A stretch of 64,000 nucleotides of DNA from Deuterostichococcus epilithicus (taxonomy: Eukaryota; Chlorophyta; Trebouxiophyceae; Prasiolales; Stichococcaceae), in assembly GCA_033439295.1 (NCBI GenBank), contig JAVTLE010000016.1:1426001-1490000 (forward strand), given 5' to 3'. Within the stretch, counting starts at the first letter, position 1. Every line of letters starts with the position of its first letter. The translations under genes and the position numbers were made by a program. Of the stretch, positions 28,578-40,600 are shown piece by piece. The notes below the pieces were generated by a model. The model did no database searches, had not been told where the DNA came from, and saw only the letters and a program-made list of their open reading frames with translations.

Positions 28578-29350
28578 ACCAGGAGAAGAGTGCGTAGGCG
28601 CGTTCAGTGAGATTCGAACGGGAGGTGACTGCTTGGCATTGTGGGGATGAAGGAGGGCGGGTCAGCACGCCGCCCTGAGTAGGCACCTCGGCACAAAGCG
28701 TAGGTACAGCAGTCATCATGCACGTCGTGGTTCCTGCGGGGTCACATTCTTTTTATGCGCATGTTGAGCCTCCACCACTCTGGCGTCCACGGCTACATCT
28801 AGGACTGATGACATGGTTGTCGTTGTTGCCCGAAGTCCTCACGGAACCTCACCGCCAGATCAAAGTTGGCGCCCCTCACGCGAGTCCCATCGGCCCCGAC
28901 AGGAGCGATCAATGCCAATCAGTGCCAAGCTCCACTCAATGCACGTCCATTTTTTTTGTTGCATGACTGCAGTGCCAGCTCGCTCTATCGACAGCGCTGT
29001 ACGCTTGAAGCTTTGCTCTAAGGTTGCAAGTCCAGCTTCTACCTGCCTGCTGATACCTCTTGAAAGCAACATAGCACTGTTCCGCACGAGAATTTGCACA
29101 AAGCTTCGTTTCTAAACTTGTTGCATCGCTGCAAAGTCGCTGCTGCTGGTCCGGGATCCAAACACGTGTCAGAAGCACTGGCAGAGCATAATACCGCAGC
29201 CCATGTGATCCAGCCGGACACCCCGAGCTGCCAAGATTCGCGTGTGAGATCACGGACGCTTGGATGAGGCTCTGAATCGACCGCAGCCCAGTCTGCTCAC
29301 ATTTTGAGTTTGCGCCGCGCGGCGGCCACGGCCTCGTGCCATGGGCCATC
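28578..29350. other. Intergenic region, GH31 / SLC25 carrier
   Basis: This 773-bp stretch lies between tandem genes. It holds the GH31 3' UTR and presumably the carrier promoter. A T-run near 28950 is the only notable composition. No convincing gene was found on either strand. Confidence 0.45.
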
Positions 29351-31432
29351 ATGGCGGTGATAGAGGCGCAGCATATCAGCAACCAGATGCCTGGACCATT
29401 CCGTCGGCACAAGAGCCAGCCGCGAGGCCCCAGGTGTCGGCAGGGCGCCAGATCTCCGACAGCGCCAGGTGCAGCACACTGCCACTGCCGCCGCATGACC
29501 TCGATCTGCATACTCATAAGATGCTGCAGGGATCGTCTCCCTGATGAACTTGATTTCAAGTCTCGGACTCGGCTGCATGATGCTTCAGACCTCAGTGCAG
29601 CTGCCGAACTTTCGGTTGCCAACGCACCCTGCAGGATGTTTCTAGCGGGCGGCTCTGCAGGCGCAGTGGCGCGAACCGTCACGGCTCCGCTGGACCGCAT
29701 CAAGCTGCTCTTCCAAGTCCAGGTCGAACGGGGAGCAAGCAATAGAAAACGCAAGACATGAAGCTTGCGTCTGAAACTCACCAGTGCTTTTGATGTGGCC
29801 AAATTAGCGAACACTTGCCTGCCAACTGCAGGCGGTGCCATCGGACAGGGCCGAAGCGCAGGCATACAGCAGCGTGCGGCAGGCAGCATCGAAAATCTAC
29901 AGGTGCTGCAACCGTTTGGGGCAAGATCCTGACCTAAAGACGGCAGCAGGCGGGAATGCTGATTCTGGACACATCGGCACAGCTGATCCAGACTGATCAC
30001 GTCCTTGCAATTACAGGGAAGAAGGGATGCTGGCTTTTTGGAAGGGGAATGGCGCCAATGTAGTTCGCATATTCCCATACTCGGCAGCACAGCTGGCGGC
30101 CAATGATCAGTACAAGCGCTTGCTGGCGCCCAAGGACGGCAGGTGATTGGGTTCCTGCAGAAGTTGCAGTCACAAACTCCCCGTCAGAGAAGACTCACAT
30201 AAACGATTTGGCTATGGCAACACTCACCTATACTGGTCCGCATTCCTCTGCGCTCATTAGGGACTGGCCCAATGTCCTTGCATTAATTGCGTTGTTTCGT
30301 GGCAGTCAGACGGAGTCCATGGCGCTTGCAGGCCGCTGCCCGTGCGGCGGCGGCTGGCGGCGGGCGCAGGAGCAGGCATGACTGCGACGGCGCTGACTCA
30401 CCCGCTGGATGTCGTGCGGTTGCGTATGGCACTGCCAAACAGCCCCTACCGAGGTAACCCTCCGCCTGAATGCATTCGCGGGTTCCCACCCCAAGTTCAA
30501 GGCGGCTCAAGTCAGGAGGCAACAGGCTCATCGTGTGGAGCTCTGGCTCGTCTGGCGCTGACGATGAAGAAACTGTGCTGATGCAGGCATCTGGAGCGCG
30601 CTGAGCACCATCGCGCGCACAGAGGGCGTCACAGCGCTGTATAAGGGCCTGACGCCGACGCTCATTGGCATTGCCCCATACGCTGCCATCAACTTCTCCA
30701 CCTACGACCTGCTGAAGCAGCGCTTTTACGGCGCCGACGGCCGGTGCGGAGGGTGCTGAGCCTGTTCGCCTTTGCTTGTGTCAAGTCCTGCCGCGCCTGC
30801 TGCCATTGCGCTGCCTCGTCTCTTGAACCAGTCGCTCGTCCGAGGCCGGTGCTTCGATCCTGGAGATTGTCACTTAAGTCGCGATCCACCGCAAAGCAGA
30901 CGGCCTTGTTGCTGCTGCGCGCAGGGCGCAGAGCACGGTGGCGAACATGACGCTGGGCGGCATGTCAGGCTTTGTGGCGGCCACAATCTGCTACCCGCTG
31001 GACACCATCCGGCGGCGCATGCAGATGGCGGGGCACCTGTACAACGGCCAGATCGACGCCTTCCGCACCATTTGGCGACAGGTGTGCTCCTGCGCAGGAT
31101 GGCAGTGAAGAAGTGAAGCGCCCCTGTCGTGTGACAGTGTCCCTGGCACTGTTCGCAGTGTCCCTGGCGATGTGCTGTCTGTCCTGTGGGGGTGTCTCAC
31201 AGCCAAACCTGCACAGGGTGAGCCGAAGCCACACACAGCAAGCTCGCACGAGCACGAGGTTGTCAGGGTTGACGCCCGCTGCCTACGTTGCCTGCAGGAG
31301 GGCTGGCGGGGCTTCTACCGCGGCTTTTCGGCCAATGCGCTGAAGGTGGCGCCGTCAAATGGTATCCGCTTTGTAGCATATGAGGCATTTAAAAATCTCT
31401 ACGGCGTTGAGAAGGCGAGGACGGACACATGA
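29351..31432 (+). CDS. SLC25 family carrier, thylakoid/envelope ADP,ATP carrier-like
   Basis: Predicted 379 residues in seven exons: 29351-29722, 29832-29902, 30017-30142, 30332-30453, 30587-30743, 30925-31081, 31298-31432. Three carrier repeats each carry the signature PLDxx(R/K): PLDRIK, PLDVVR, PLDTIR. The sequence around AARLAAG-like, GMTATALTHPLDVVRLR and ATICYPLDTIRRRMQM resembles plant thylakoid ADP,ATP carriers more than mitochondrial ADP/ATP or CoA carriers, as I recall those families. The first about 95 residues precede repeat 1 and are Arg/Ser-rich, compatible with a transit peptide, though I cannot tell plastid from mitochondrion. A later in-frame ATG at 29498 is an alternative start. 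Confidence 0.88.
31135..31170. repeat. 21-bp near-tandem duplication in carrier intron 6
   Basis: CAGTGTCCCTGGC occurs twice 21 bp apart in the intron 31082-31297. It is a simple local duplication with no exon similarity. Confidence 0.8.
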
Positions 31433-31906
31433 TGCTGTTTAGCACGACTGGTTGCGGTTTTGTCTAGGTACTTGTTCTCGTGTCAGGTCGTGCGCAGCTC
31501 AATGCATGCTGGCACTGTGGCTGGTGTTCAGCTTGCGCCACATGGCAGGTAGTCTAGGGAGCGGCTTGATTCGCAACCTAAGGGTGGTAGAAGCAGATCG
31601 CTTTCGAGTTGATTGCGAGTCTTGCAGAACGTGCACTGTACAATGAGGCAGACAAGGCAATGGGCCAGAGTGTTTGGAGCATACCGACCTACAAAACAGG
31701 CAAGACGGCAACTCGCCAAATGTCCACATGAGTGGCTGTGACTGGCACCAGACGCTTCGAGCACGAGTCATCAAGCCGGTATCTAGAACAGCCAGGAAGC
31801 CTCCGGCACAACAATCATGGGCCTGGAGCTGCTGCCATGGCACGCGAACAGGCCGTAGCCTGCCGCCTGCACCCTGTCCCACACTCCGCCAATTCCGCCA
31901 TCGTCC
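31433..31906. other. Convergent intergenic region, SLC25 carrier / sorting nexin
   Basis: This 474-bp stretch between two stop codons should hold the two 3' UTRs. No further gene is visible. Confidence 0.5.
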
Positions 31907-34900
31907 TCAGCGGCTGGAGGGGCCAGCGCCGCCCGATGGGCCTGCCTGGTCGGCGGTGGTGGACAGGTCTGCAGCGACCGCCTGCCAAACGCCAGCAGCG
32001 CGCGCATGGAAGGCGTGCTGCACTGTCGCCAGGCCGCCCAGCATGCGCGTAAAGTCCGCCACCCTCGTGGCCTGCCACCGCTGCAGCTCCTGCGCGGCAG
32101 CAGCGCCCGCAGGTGTCGTAGTCAGGACGTGTCAGCGCTAAGTGGGATGATTCGCCAGGCGGGCTGCCCTCGGCATGGCGGTGACTGCACATGTCGCCGC
32201 GCAGCCACAGTGCCCTCGTGACGGGGCCGCCGGCACGCCAGCATCAAGGGGATCTCGATCCCAAGACAGCGAGCCGGTGCTCGCGGAACCTGCCAGCGAC
32301 ATGCGCCAGGCAATGCCGGCGCGCAGCCAGGCACTGCCACACCCCCCCCCGCGGCTGGGGATCATTGGCGGTCTGTCGCTGAAAGCCACATCGCAGGCGA
32401 TTCCAGACCGGTGGACTGCACCTCGAGGTTGCGGTCGCGGACGCGCTCGTACTCGGCCTGTGCGGCGACGCCGGCCTCCTGCAGCGCCTTCACCTCCTCC
32501 GACAGCGCCTGCGCCTTGCGCGTCTTGCCGTAGTGCGTGCCGTACATCTGCAGGCGGCAGCAGCAGCATGGTCGGACACGAAACGGCCTTGCTGGGACGG
32601 GACGGGGCATCTAGATAAGGCTTTAGCTCGAGAGTTCGGCTCTGCATGTGACCATGTTGCAGCTGGCCAGCAGATAAGAATGCTGCTTCCCACCGAAGCA
32701 ACCCGAGGATGCATCCTGCCGGTGTGCGGGCACCGGAGACATGCCTGCAGCCGCTCACGTGCTGAATGCAATAGGGCGCCAACCAGGAGTTCAGACGCTG
32801 GTCCGCTGCTCCCGGCAGCACGGAACTCCCCGCTCTGCAGAGGAAGCGGGGAGCACTGCAGCGCCTGCGGCTGGAAAGCAGCACTCTAGCAGACCCAGTG
32901 CATCACGGTCCTCAAGGAGGGACACAGAATCGAATGGTTCGGGGGATCGCACCTTGGAGCCCTCTGCCTCCAGCTGCGCAACGGAGTCGGCCTTGGCATC
33001 AGCCTCGTCCCGCAGCGCCTGCATGCTCAGCAGCGCCTCCTCCCGCTGCCGCAGCGCCTGCGGAGTGCATCGGAGGTGTGGTGGCGCTGTGTTCACAGCA
33101 AGGAAGGCGGCCTTCCAGCACGAAGGCTTGCAGTGTGGGCGGTGCCTGGTTTGGCAGCAGCCCCCCGAGTTGACCACTGTCCCCTGCACGGGCTGAGGAT
33201 GCTCTGGCGGGAAGGTCTGGGTCGGGTTCCTGATGCGCATGATCAGTGTCTAGCGGGTCGCTGCAGAACCTTTCGGTCGTGCACGTGCGCACGCATCGTC
33301 ATCACCTTGCCGGCGGCGGGCGCCATAGCCAGCGCTTCGTGCAGCGGCCCCAGCGCGTCTGTCACCGGCCCGGCAGCCGCCTTGGCCACCCGCGCCACCA
33401 CCACCGCAGCCTGTCAAGTGGCCAATGCAGACGCAGATTAAGCGAGCAGTCCCCTGAAGGAAGGCAGTCCCCAAGAGCAGTCCCGCAGCAGTCCCTGCGG
33501 TTTTTATTTGTCAGCCTCGTGCACACTCTGCACACACAGGGCCAGCGTGCCCACAAGGAGTGCAGTGTGGCACCACAAACCTTGCCAGCCTTGATAGCGC
33601 GGGCAGCCAGAGCGGCATTCGCGGCGCCTGCCGGCGTGTAGCGCCCCGGTCTGCCAGGCCCGTCCTCGTCCTGCTGTCCGACAGCAGCCGCACTTCAGCC
33701 TTCGATATACCAATGCAGCATCCGTCAAGCCGGTTTTGTGCGCACTGCAGCACCTTGCCAGGCGGGGTACCCAAAGTGCAGTAGGCAGCTGTGGGCAGCA
33801 GCAACTCTCGACACGCTTGGTGGGCGCGTTCTGATGTAAACAGTGCGCTTCCTGTGAAGGCTCGAGAAAGCATGCGCCACCTGGAAGCGGCCCAGGCGGA
33901 TGAGCGACATGCCGACATCGCCGGTGCGGGCGCCGGCGTCCTCGAATGCCAGCGCCAGGTTCTCGGCACGCCGCGAGGCGTCCGCCAGCACCGCACTCCA
34001 CTCCTCCAGCCGCTCCTTCTTCGCCTGCGGACAATCGAGTCATCGAGCTGGGGCAGTTTTGACACAAGGGTATGAAGCCGACGGCCGTTTCACCAGCACC
34101 GGCTGCCAATCCTCCATTCCTTTTCCTTTAACGCCGTTCCTCCAGCCAATCCCTTGTGGCCTGTGGACGACCCACACGAACTCAAATTTTGGTTGCAGTT
34201 GATGACACAGCCGAGTGAACGTGTGCGTGCGCCATAGGCAGCCTGTAGGCTACCCGCTGCAGAACTCTTCCTCCCGCTTCCGGATGAACACGCCTTTGAC
34301 CAAGCAAGCATCCGGCTTGCTCGCTCCCGGCCCTGGACGCATGCAGCCCTGCCTTGCCAAGGAGCCGATCGGAGGGGCCGTGCAGACACGCTGCCCACCA
34401 GGAGGTCGAGCTCGGCCTCGGAGGGCGGCGGGTGGTGCTTCATGCTGGTGGTCTGCTCCTTGAAGCGCCGCAGCAGGTCCCCCGTCGCACGCGTTGACTG
34501 CGCCGCCTCCGCTGCCGTCGGCACTGCCGGCTCCGTGCCTGAGCACGGAAAGGAAGCGGGTGTGGCTCATCGGCAGGCAGCGCAGCAGGACCCAGTTCAG
34601 CGGCTCCGCTCCTTCGCCGGGCAGTTGTCGCGAGCGCCTCCCGCACAAGACTTTCCACTGGCTCTTTCGTTTGCTGCCTGCAGTCTTTGAGCGCGCTCAC
34701 TGACGTGGGTAGATCCTCACTAACGCCAAATATCGTCAAACTGAGAAAAAACCGAGGGCAGGACATCTCGGGGCCGACCTAGGAGCTGGCGAGGGAGGCG
34801 GTGGAGGCCGTCCAGCATGCTGCCGGTCGCCGGCTGCAGGTGGGCCCACTCCGGGTCGCCGCCCAGCTGCCCCTCCTTTTGCAGGAACAGCAGCAGTTCC

Positions 34901-37028
34901 TGCGCAAGGCAAGGCAGTGGATCGGCGCGCGAACACGCTTTCATCTGCGACTTCACACGACCTGGCTGCCCCTTCCTTCGCAGGATCAGCCGCAGGTCCT
35001 GCGGGCGGGCGCGTTGGCTGCAGCTCAGCACCATCGTGTAAACACCACACCATGTCGCGCCCTGATTGCGCACGAGTAGCAGCACCGCCTCGTCTGCCGT
35101 TGCTTGCACTGCCACCGTGCTGCACTGCCACGGCCGCGCCCAAAAGCACCCACCTGGCTGTGGCCGATGACTGGGTGCGCCGACAGGCGGCCCAGCCACG
35201 CCTGCAGCGCGGCGCAGCGCGCCGCCACGAACTCCGAGTCTGGCACCTGCACAAGGTGCCACAGCATTTGTGAACGTCCTCATGGTACGTGTGCAGATGG
35301 ACGCTCGGACAACGCAGGATGTGCCACAGCAGCCCAATGCATCTGTGGTTTGGAGCGAAACCCCGGTGACCAACTTGTCCCTTGGCTGACGCATGTCGGC
35401 TCGTCAGGATGAGTTTGAAGTGGGACATGAGACCTCAGTGCAAGAGGTGAAAGTGAGCACAGCACCTGCGCCTCCAGCGGATTGGGCTGTTTCTCGGGAC
35501 GCGGCGGCAGAAAATAGCCGCGGTGCGAAGCCTTCAGCAGATCCGCCAGGCTCTGCGAGCAGCAGGGTGGAGTTCTGTTGCTGTGCAAAGCTCGATTCGT
35601 CACAGTGCAGTCCTGGGTAGAAGGTGACAATGCGCACGACTGATGGGGTGAACTACAGATGCTCCCAAAGCCCTGATCGACTTGCAGCATTACCCAAGCT
35701 TGCCGCGCTGTTTGTATATTTTGCCAAGGGCCCTCGCAGCAGTCCTTCTCACCACGAAGTCCCGGAAGCGACGGCGCACGGAGGTGTGGCCGCCGGCGGC
35801 CGGATCGAACGAGTCGACACGGTACAGCACATAGCCACCCTTCATGCCGGGGAATAGGCCGCCCTCCACCTTCTTGATGGGGTCGCCCACCGTGATGCGC
35901 CGCTGCGATGGCGGCGCCGGCTGTGGCCTGTGTGAATCCAGTGTTGTTCTGGGCGAGTCTGGATCACGATTCCCCAGCAGAAGGAAAGCTTTGCAGGTGG
36001 GTGACCTCACAGATTGTGCGCCGCTAATCCAACTCGCAGACCGGGCGGTCGAGTGCGCACAATGGCAGATGCGCAATCGGCGCTAGGCGGACCTGGGGGC
36101 GTCTCCCCTGCTGGCCCGCTGCGGCGAGGGGGCTTCTGCCGTGCCGCCGGCGCCGCTGCCGTCTGGCCCCCGCTGCCGCTGGCTCTGCTGCTGCAGGTGC
36201 GGCGCGTCCTCCGGCCGCCTCAGGAAGGCGTCATCCGCGTCGCCGCCTTCCTGCTCGCCGTCCTGCGCGCTGCCGAAGGCCCGGCTGCCGTTGCGGGCGT
36301 AGTCGTCCGTCAGCAGCTGCCCATAGCTGGCAAAGGTGTCGATGCGCGTCGTGTCATCGTCCAGCGGCACCTCCGCGTCGGAGCCGTCGGCCGAGGCGGC
36401 GGCTGCAGGTCCCCACAGCGGGTCCGCACCTCCGCCGCCGCCCTGCAGCCGTGGGAGGACAGTTGTTGAAGCATGCCAATGACGATGCCGGTGGGTTTGT
36501 GTTGTGCAGCTGACAGCAAGATGACTTCAGTGGGACGTGCAGCGCGTGTGACTGCAGTCTGGGCATTCTCATTTTCCCAAATTCTGGCACAACATGCCGG
36601 CTGGATGTCTCACCGACAGCGGGTCGTCGCCGTCAAAGACGCTCTGCGCGAGCGGGTCGTCGTCCAGCGTGACGGACGAGTCTATGCGGGCATCGAAGGC
36701 AAATCGCGAGCGGCACGGCGCGTCCTCGTCCTCCTGTGCTCACACAACAAGGTGTCGGCAGCTTTGCACACGCCAGACGTCCGATGGTGCGTGCACGATT
36801 CCAGGCTCTGGAATGCAGTTCCCACCTCCACTGCAGGTGACTCGATGTGCTGCGGCACCTCCTCAAAGAGCGCTATATCCTCTTCCTGCGGCACGAGGGT
36901 GAGGAAACATTGATGCCTCGGAATCGGCAGGCAAGCATGCAGGCTGAGCAGGATCACACACAACAGGTGCGGACCCCGTCGTTGGGATTTAGAAACTGCA
37001 GCGGATCCTGCACGCCATCCTCGTTCAT
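31907..37028 (-). CDS. Sorting nexin, PX-BAR type (SNX1/SNX2/Vps5-like)
   Basis: Predicted 650 residues in 15 exons: 37028-36975, 36885-36826, 36733-36614, 36442-36093, 35927-35753, 35552-35466, 35246-35154, 34899-34779, 34538-34399, 34024-33881, 33670-33581, 33410-33306, 33057-32953, 32547-32422, 32089-31907. All phases agree. Residues 1-195 are acidic and disordered (DDPLAQSVFDGDDPLS, VPLDDDTTRIDTF). The PX domain spans about 200-320: RRITVGDPIKKVEGG, YVLYRVDSF, then RRRFRDFVSLADLL with the phosphoinositide-binding Arg region, and FVAARCAALQAWLGRLSAHP. The C-terminal about 280 residues are a helical Vps5/BAR domain with ENLALAFEDAG, LGPLHEALAM and ALSEEVKALQEAG. The family bends endosomal membrane and works with the retromer. 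The intron before exon 8 holds a copy of that exon's edge. Confidence 0.9.
34960..35008 (-). repeat. Intronic copy of the acceptor and 5' edge of sorting nexin exon 8
   Basis: Exon 8 starts at 34899 with GAACTGCTGCTGTTCCTGC and encodes ELLLFLQKEGQLGG. About 109 bp upstream in gene sense, after its own CAG, lies GACCTGCGGCTGATCCTGC, which would read DLRLILRRKGQPG before a GT. The copy keeps about 70% identity over 45 bp. Using it as an extra exon would break phase, so it is probably a decayed duplicate. Confidence 0.85.
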
Positions 37029-37690
37029 GCCGCGGCACCGCCGAGCGCCTGCCTCCGTCCTCCTAATGCGCCAGCGACGCGCTGCTCTGCTTCAGCCAAT
37101 AGTCATCAGCTGGTTACAAGCTGGTGGTGCTGCATCGGCATCTGCGTCATCTGCCTCCTGCTGCTGATGGTCCGTTTCGGAGTACGAGGTTGAACTTGAT
37201 GGTGTATCCAGAGCTGGCGTAAGCTGGGGAGGCAGCTGCTGGAGGATGACGGTGCCATCCACCACGCGAATGTCACAGCTGTGCCTCTGTGACCTGGTCC
37301 ACAGGCACTGCGTCACTAGATTTCGGTCATCAACCTGGTCGAATACAGTTTCCCGCATTTCCTAGCGACAAATGCAGGGGAAACTATTGAAAATATTTAG
37401 AAATAGGTTCTCGGTTTGTCATCGCTCTCGGCGACTCGGAGCACAGCCTGTTCCGGAACACGGCTCTCGCACGAGCGCTGACGTGAGTTTGTGGAACGGG
37501 TCACCACACCCAAACTGTGGATACTTGATCGTCCTATCTAGACCGCGCACGCTGCGGCGCCAGCGTTGATCGTCGGCGAACGGTGGGCAAACAAGCTTCG
37601 AGGCACTCTTGTCAGCCAGTTGCAACTAAGACATCCTCCGATACGACGGGCAGGGATTGTTCGGCGTGACGGCTGCTGCTCAATTGAATA
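37029..37690. promoter_or_regulatory. Divergent intergenic region, sorting nexin / CDPK
   Basis: This 662-bp stretch lies between divergent start codons and should contain both promoters. Small ORFs on the minus strand near 37092-37358 have no recognisable family and lie upstream of the chosen nexin start. No known motif was identified. Confidence 0.45.
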
Positions 37691-40600
37691 ATGGGCTGCA
37701 GCAGCTCAAAAGGCGGCGAAGGAAAGACGCCCCGGCAACACCGCAAGGATGCAAAGAAGGAAGCGCCCAAGGACTCCGGGGCGCAGGCCGGCTCGAAGCA
37801 ACAGCCAAAGGCTGAAGCCCCAGTGGTGAGGCATGCACCGAGCGTACGGTCTACGTGCTGCGGCTGCTCTCGGACCTCCGTATTTAGCTGTATGACTATG
37901 ACTGAAATGCACTGTGCCCGTGCAGAATGCGGCGGCAGTACGGATTGGGCGGGCTCGGGTGCTTGACGATGCCATGAAGGTGGGCATACGCCGTACTACT
38001 GCTGCAACGCGTGCGACCAGCCTGCAGCTTGCGGTGGCTTCCAACCCGTCTGATGTCGGGCCATGCTGGGGGGCCGAAGTGCAGGCGCATCGGCCGCCAC
38101 CCAGCCGGCAGTGCGCATGCGCATTTCGCTTGTCTTGTGCGATCCTTCTGGCAGCCACAGGGAATGTCGCGCGCGTGCTGGCTCATGGGATAATCACTGC
38201 TCGTGTGCGGCGCGACAGGAGGTCACAGAGTTGTATACACTGGGCAAGGTGCTGGGCCGGGGGCAGTTTGGCGTCACGCGGCTGGCGGAGGAGAAGGCCA
38301 CAGGCCAGAAATACGCCTGCAAGTCCATCTCCAAGCGAAAGCTCCTGTGAGTGGCAGCCTCAATGCTGCCAGTTTACCGCCGTACTGGGCCGTAGTGCCG
38401 CATGCACTGCGTGTTTTGGCGTCCTCGGGATCGCTGGGCTCCACATGGTGACACTTGCAGAGCGCTGCAATTGCCGCAAGACCCCGTAAACTATTTTTGG
38501 GGGCTGGGCGCTGGTCCAATGATTTGACGGGGCCTGTCTGCCGCAGAAACCGCGAGGACATTGAGGATGTGCGGCGGGAGGTGCAGATCCTGCATCACCT
38601 GGGCGGCCACCCTAACATCACGCAGCTCAAGGGCGCCTACGAAGACCGCCATAGCGTGCACTTGGTGCGCCGCCTCCTGCGCCAACCAGGGGTTTTGATC
38701 GGCGCTAGCTCCCGGCATGAGATCCTGGTTTCACAGCGCGCTGCAGGTGACTGCGGTGGATACGGCTGACGCTCGGGTGCCTGCAACTCGCCGCGCAGGT
38801 GATGGAGCTCTGCTCCGGCGGCGAGCTGTTCGACCGTATCGTGTCACGCGGCCACTACAGGTGGGTAGGCTCGAATGGAGCTCCGTTTTGGATCTCAGGG
38901 TGTGTGTTTCTGTGTCCTTTCATAGACTGTCATCGGGCCCATCACCTTTCATGCGATGCTGACTCTGTGTCTGTGTGCCGCAGCGAAAAGGACGCAGCAT
39001 TCATGTGCCGAAACATCCTGAAGGTGGTGGGCCACTGCCACTCCCTGGGCGTCATCCACAGGTGTGTATGTGCCACGAAAGCTGCCTGGTCCGTGCCCCT
39101 GGCCTACTATTCGCCGTTGCCACTTGGTTACGAAGGCCGGGTGCCACCATGGGCCAGAGAGCGCCACCATCAGCAGGATCCAGACAGGGTTGCCATTGCG
39201 CCGCGCCGCAGGGACCTGAAGCCAGAGAACTTCTTGCTAGCCAGCAAGGCGGAGGACTCGGCGCTGAAGAGCTGCGACTTCGGGCTGTCGGTGTTCTACA
39301 AGCCTGGCGAGATGTTCGTAGACGTTGTGGGCAGTCCCTACTATGTGGCGCCGGAGGTGAATATTTTGCGGTCGCAGCTTGATGCCACGCACCAGTGCAC
39401 GCACAGGGCCCAGCGCTGCCCTTCAGTTGTGTCATCCATAAGCACAGCAATCCGCAGCCGTCAATGAGAGGCGCCAGCGGTCGAAAGTGCTTGGATATTC
39501 GAACGTGCTTGGATATGGTTCCAGCACCAGACAGTTCACGGGTGCCAAGAGACGAACCCCCGGCCTGCGGTCTGCAGGTGCTGCGGCGGCGGTACGGCAA
39601 GGAGGCGGACATCTGGAGCAGCGGCGTCATCCTGTACATCCTGCTGTGCGGCGTGCCGCCCTTTTGGGGCGAGACGGAGCAGTCGATTTTCGACTGCATC
39701 CTGAAGGGGCAGCTGGACTTCAGCTCGGACCCCTGGCCGCGTATCTCTGAGGAAGCCAAGGACTGCGTCAAGCGCATGCTCCAGCAGGCGAGCTCCCTGT
39801 GCATTCGCACGTTTTATGTACGCCACCAGTGGCACGATCAGCATCGCTGTGTGCGCGCGGCCGTGTCTTGTACAAGGTACACGATGCGTACCAGGCGGCC
39901 TGGCAGAGCAACCCGCTCACATGAAGCGTATCCGTAGCTGTGAGTGCACGAGTAACACCTTTCAAGGCCTCGACACCGCCACATGTATGGCAGTGGATCT
40001 GACTCTGAAGGGCCTCTGGGCTGCAGGACCCGAAGAAGCGGGCGACGGCGGACGAGATCCTGTCACACCCCTGGATGAAGGACAACGGCATCGCCAGCAG
40101 CGCGCCGCTGGACAACGTCATCCTGCGCCGCATGCAGGGCTTCTCGGCCATGAACAAGCTGAAGCAGCAGGCGCTGTTCATTCTGGCCAAGAACATGGCG
40201 CCCGCGGAGGTTGCCGGCCTGCGCGCCATTTTCCAGGTGTTTTTTCATGATAGAACAGCCTTGATGGGGAGCAAGAGTTTGTGGCGCCACTCGTGGCTGT
40301 CCAGACGTATGCGTTGCTGGCGCTTGCCATGCTCTGGAGCCTGCCTGAGCCTGCGATGTGTGATGCAGCATTACCTGCCTTGAAAATATGACAGCAGTCT
40401 TTTTGGGATCTGGCGCACGGGCGCTGAGGCTGCAGCTTTTTAGAATCTTGAGAGGACTGTGTGCTAGGCCATTTGATGTGGCAGCCAGCAGCGCAAGGTC
40501 GGCAGGTCTGCAGCAACAGCTTCCCCTGCCGTCTCCAGCTGGCTGCCGTCCTAGGCTCTGCAGTAGCTGACCGCAATCCCTGACCAATGATTGCAGGCCA

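Noticed and set aside
29297-29578. Minus-strand ORF opposite the carrier's first exon
   Set aside because: No recognisable similarity, and it overlaps the coding frame that leads directly into carrier repeat 1.
38690-38830. Possible exon-edge copy before CDPK exon 5
   Set aside because: GCAGGTGACTGCGG resembles GCAGGTGATGGAGC only over about 15 bp and at a 53-bp offset, which is too weak to group with the clear cases.
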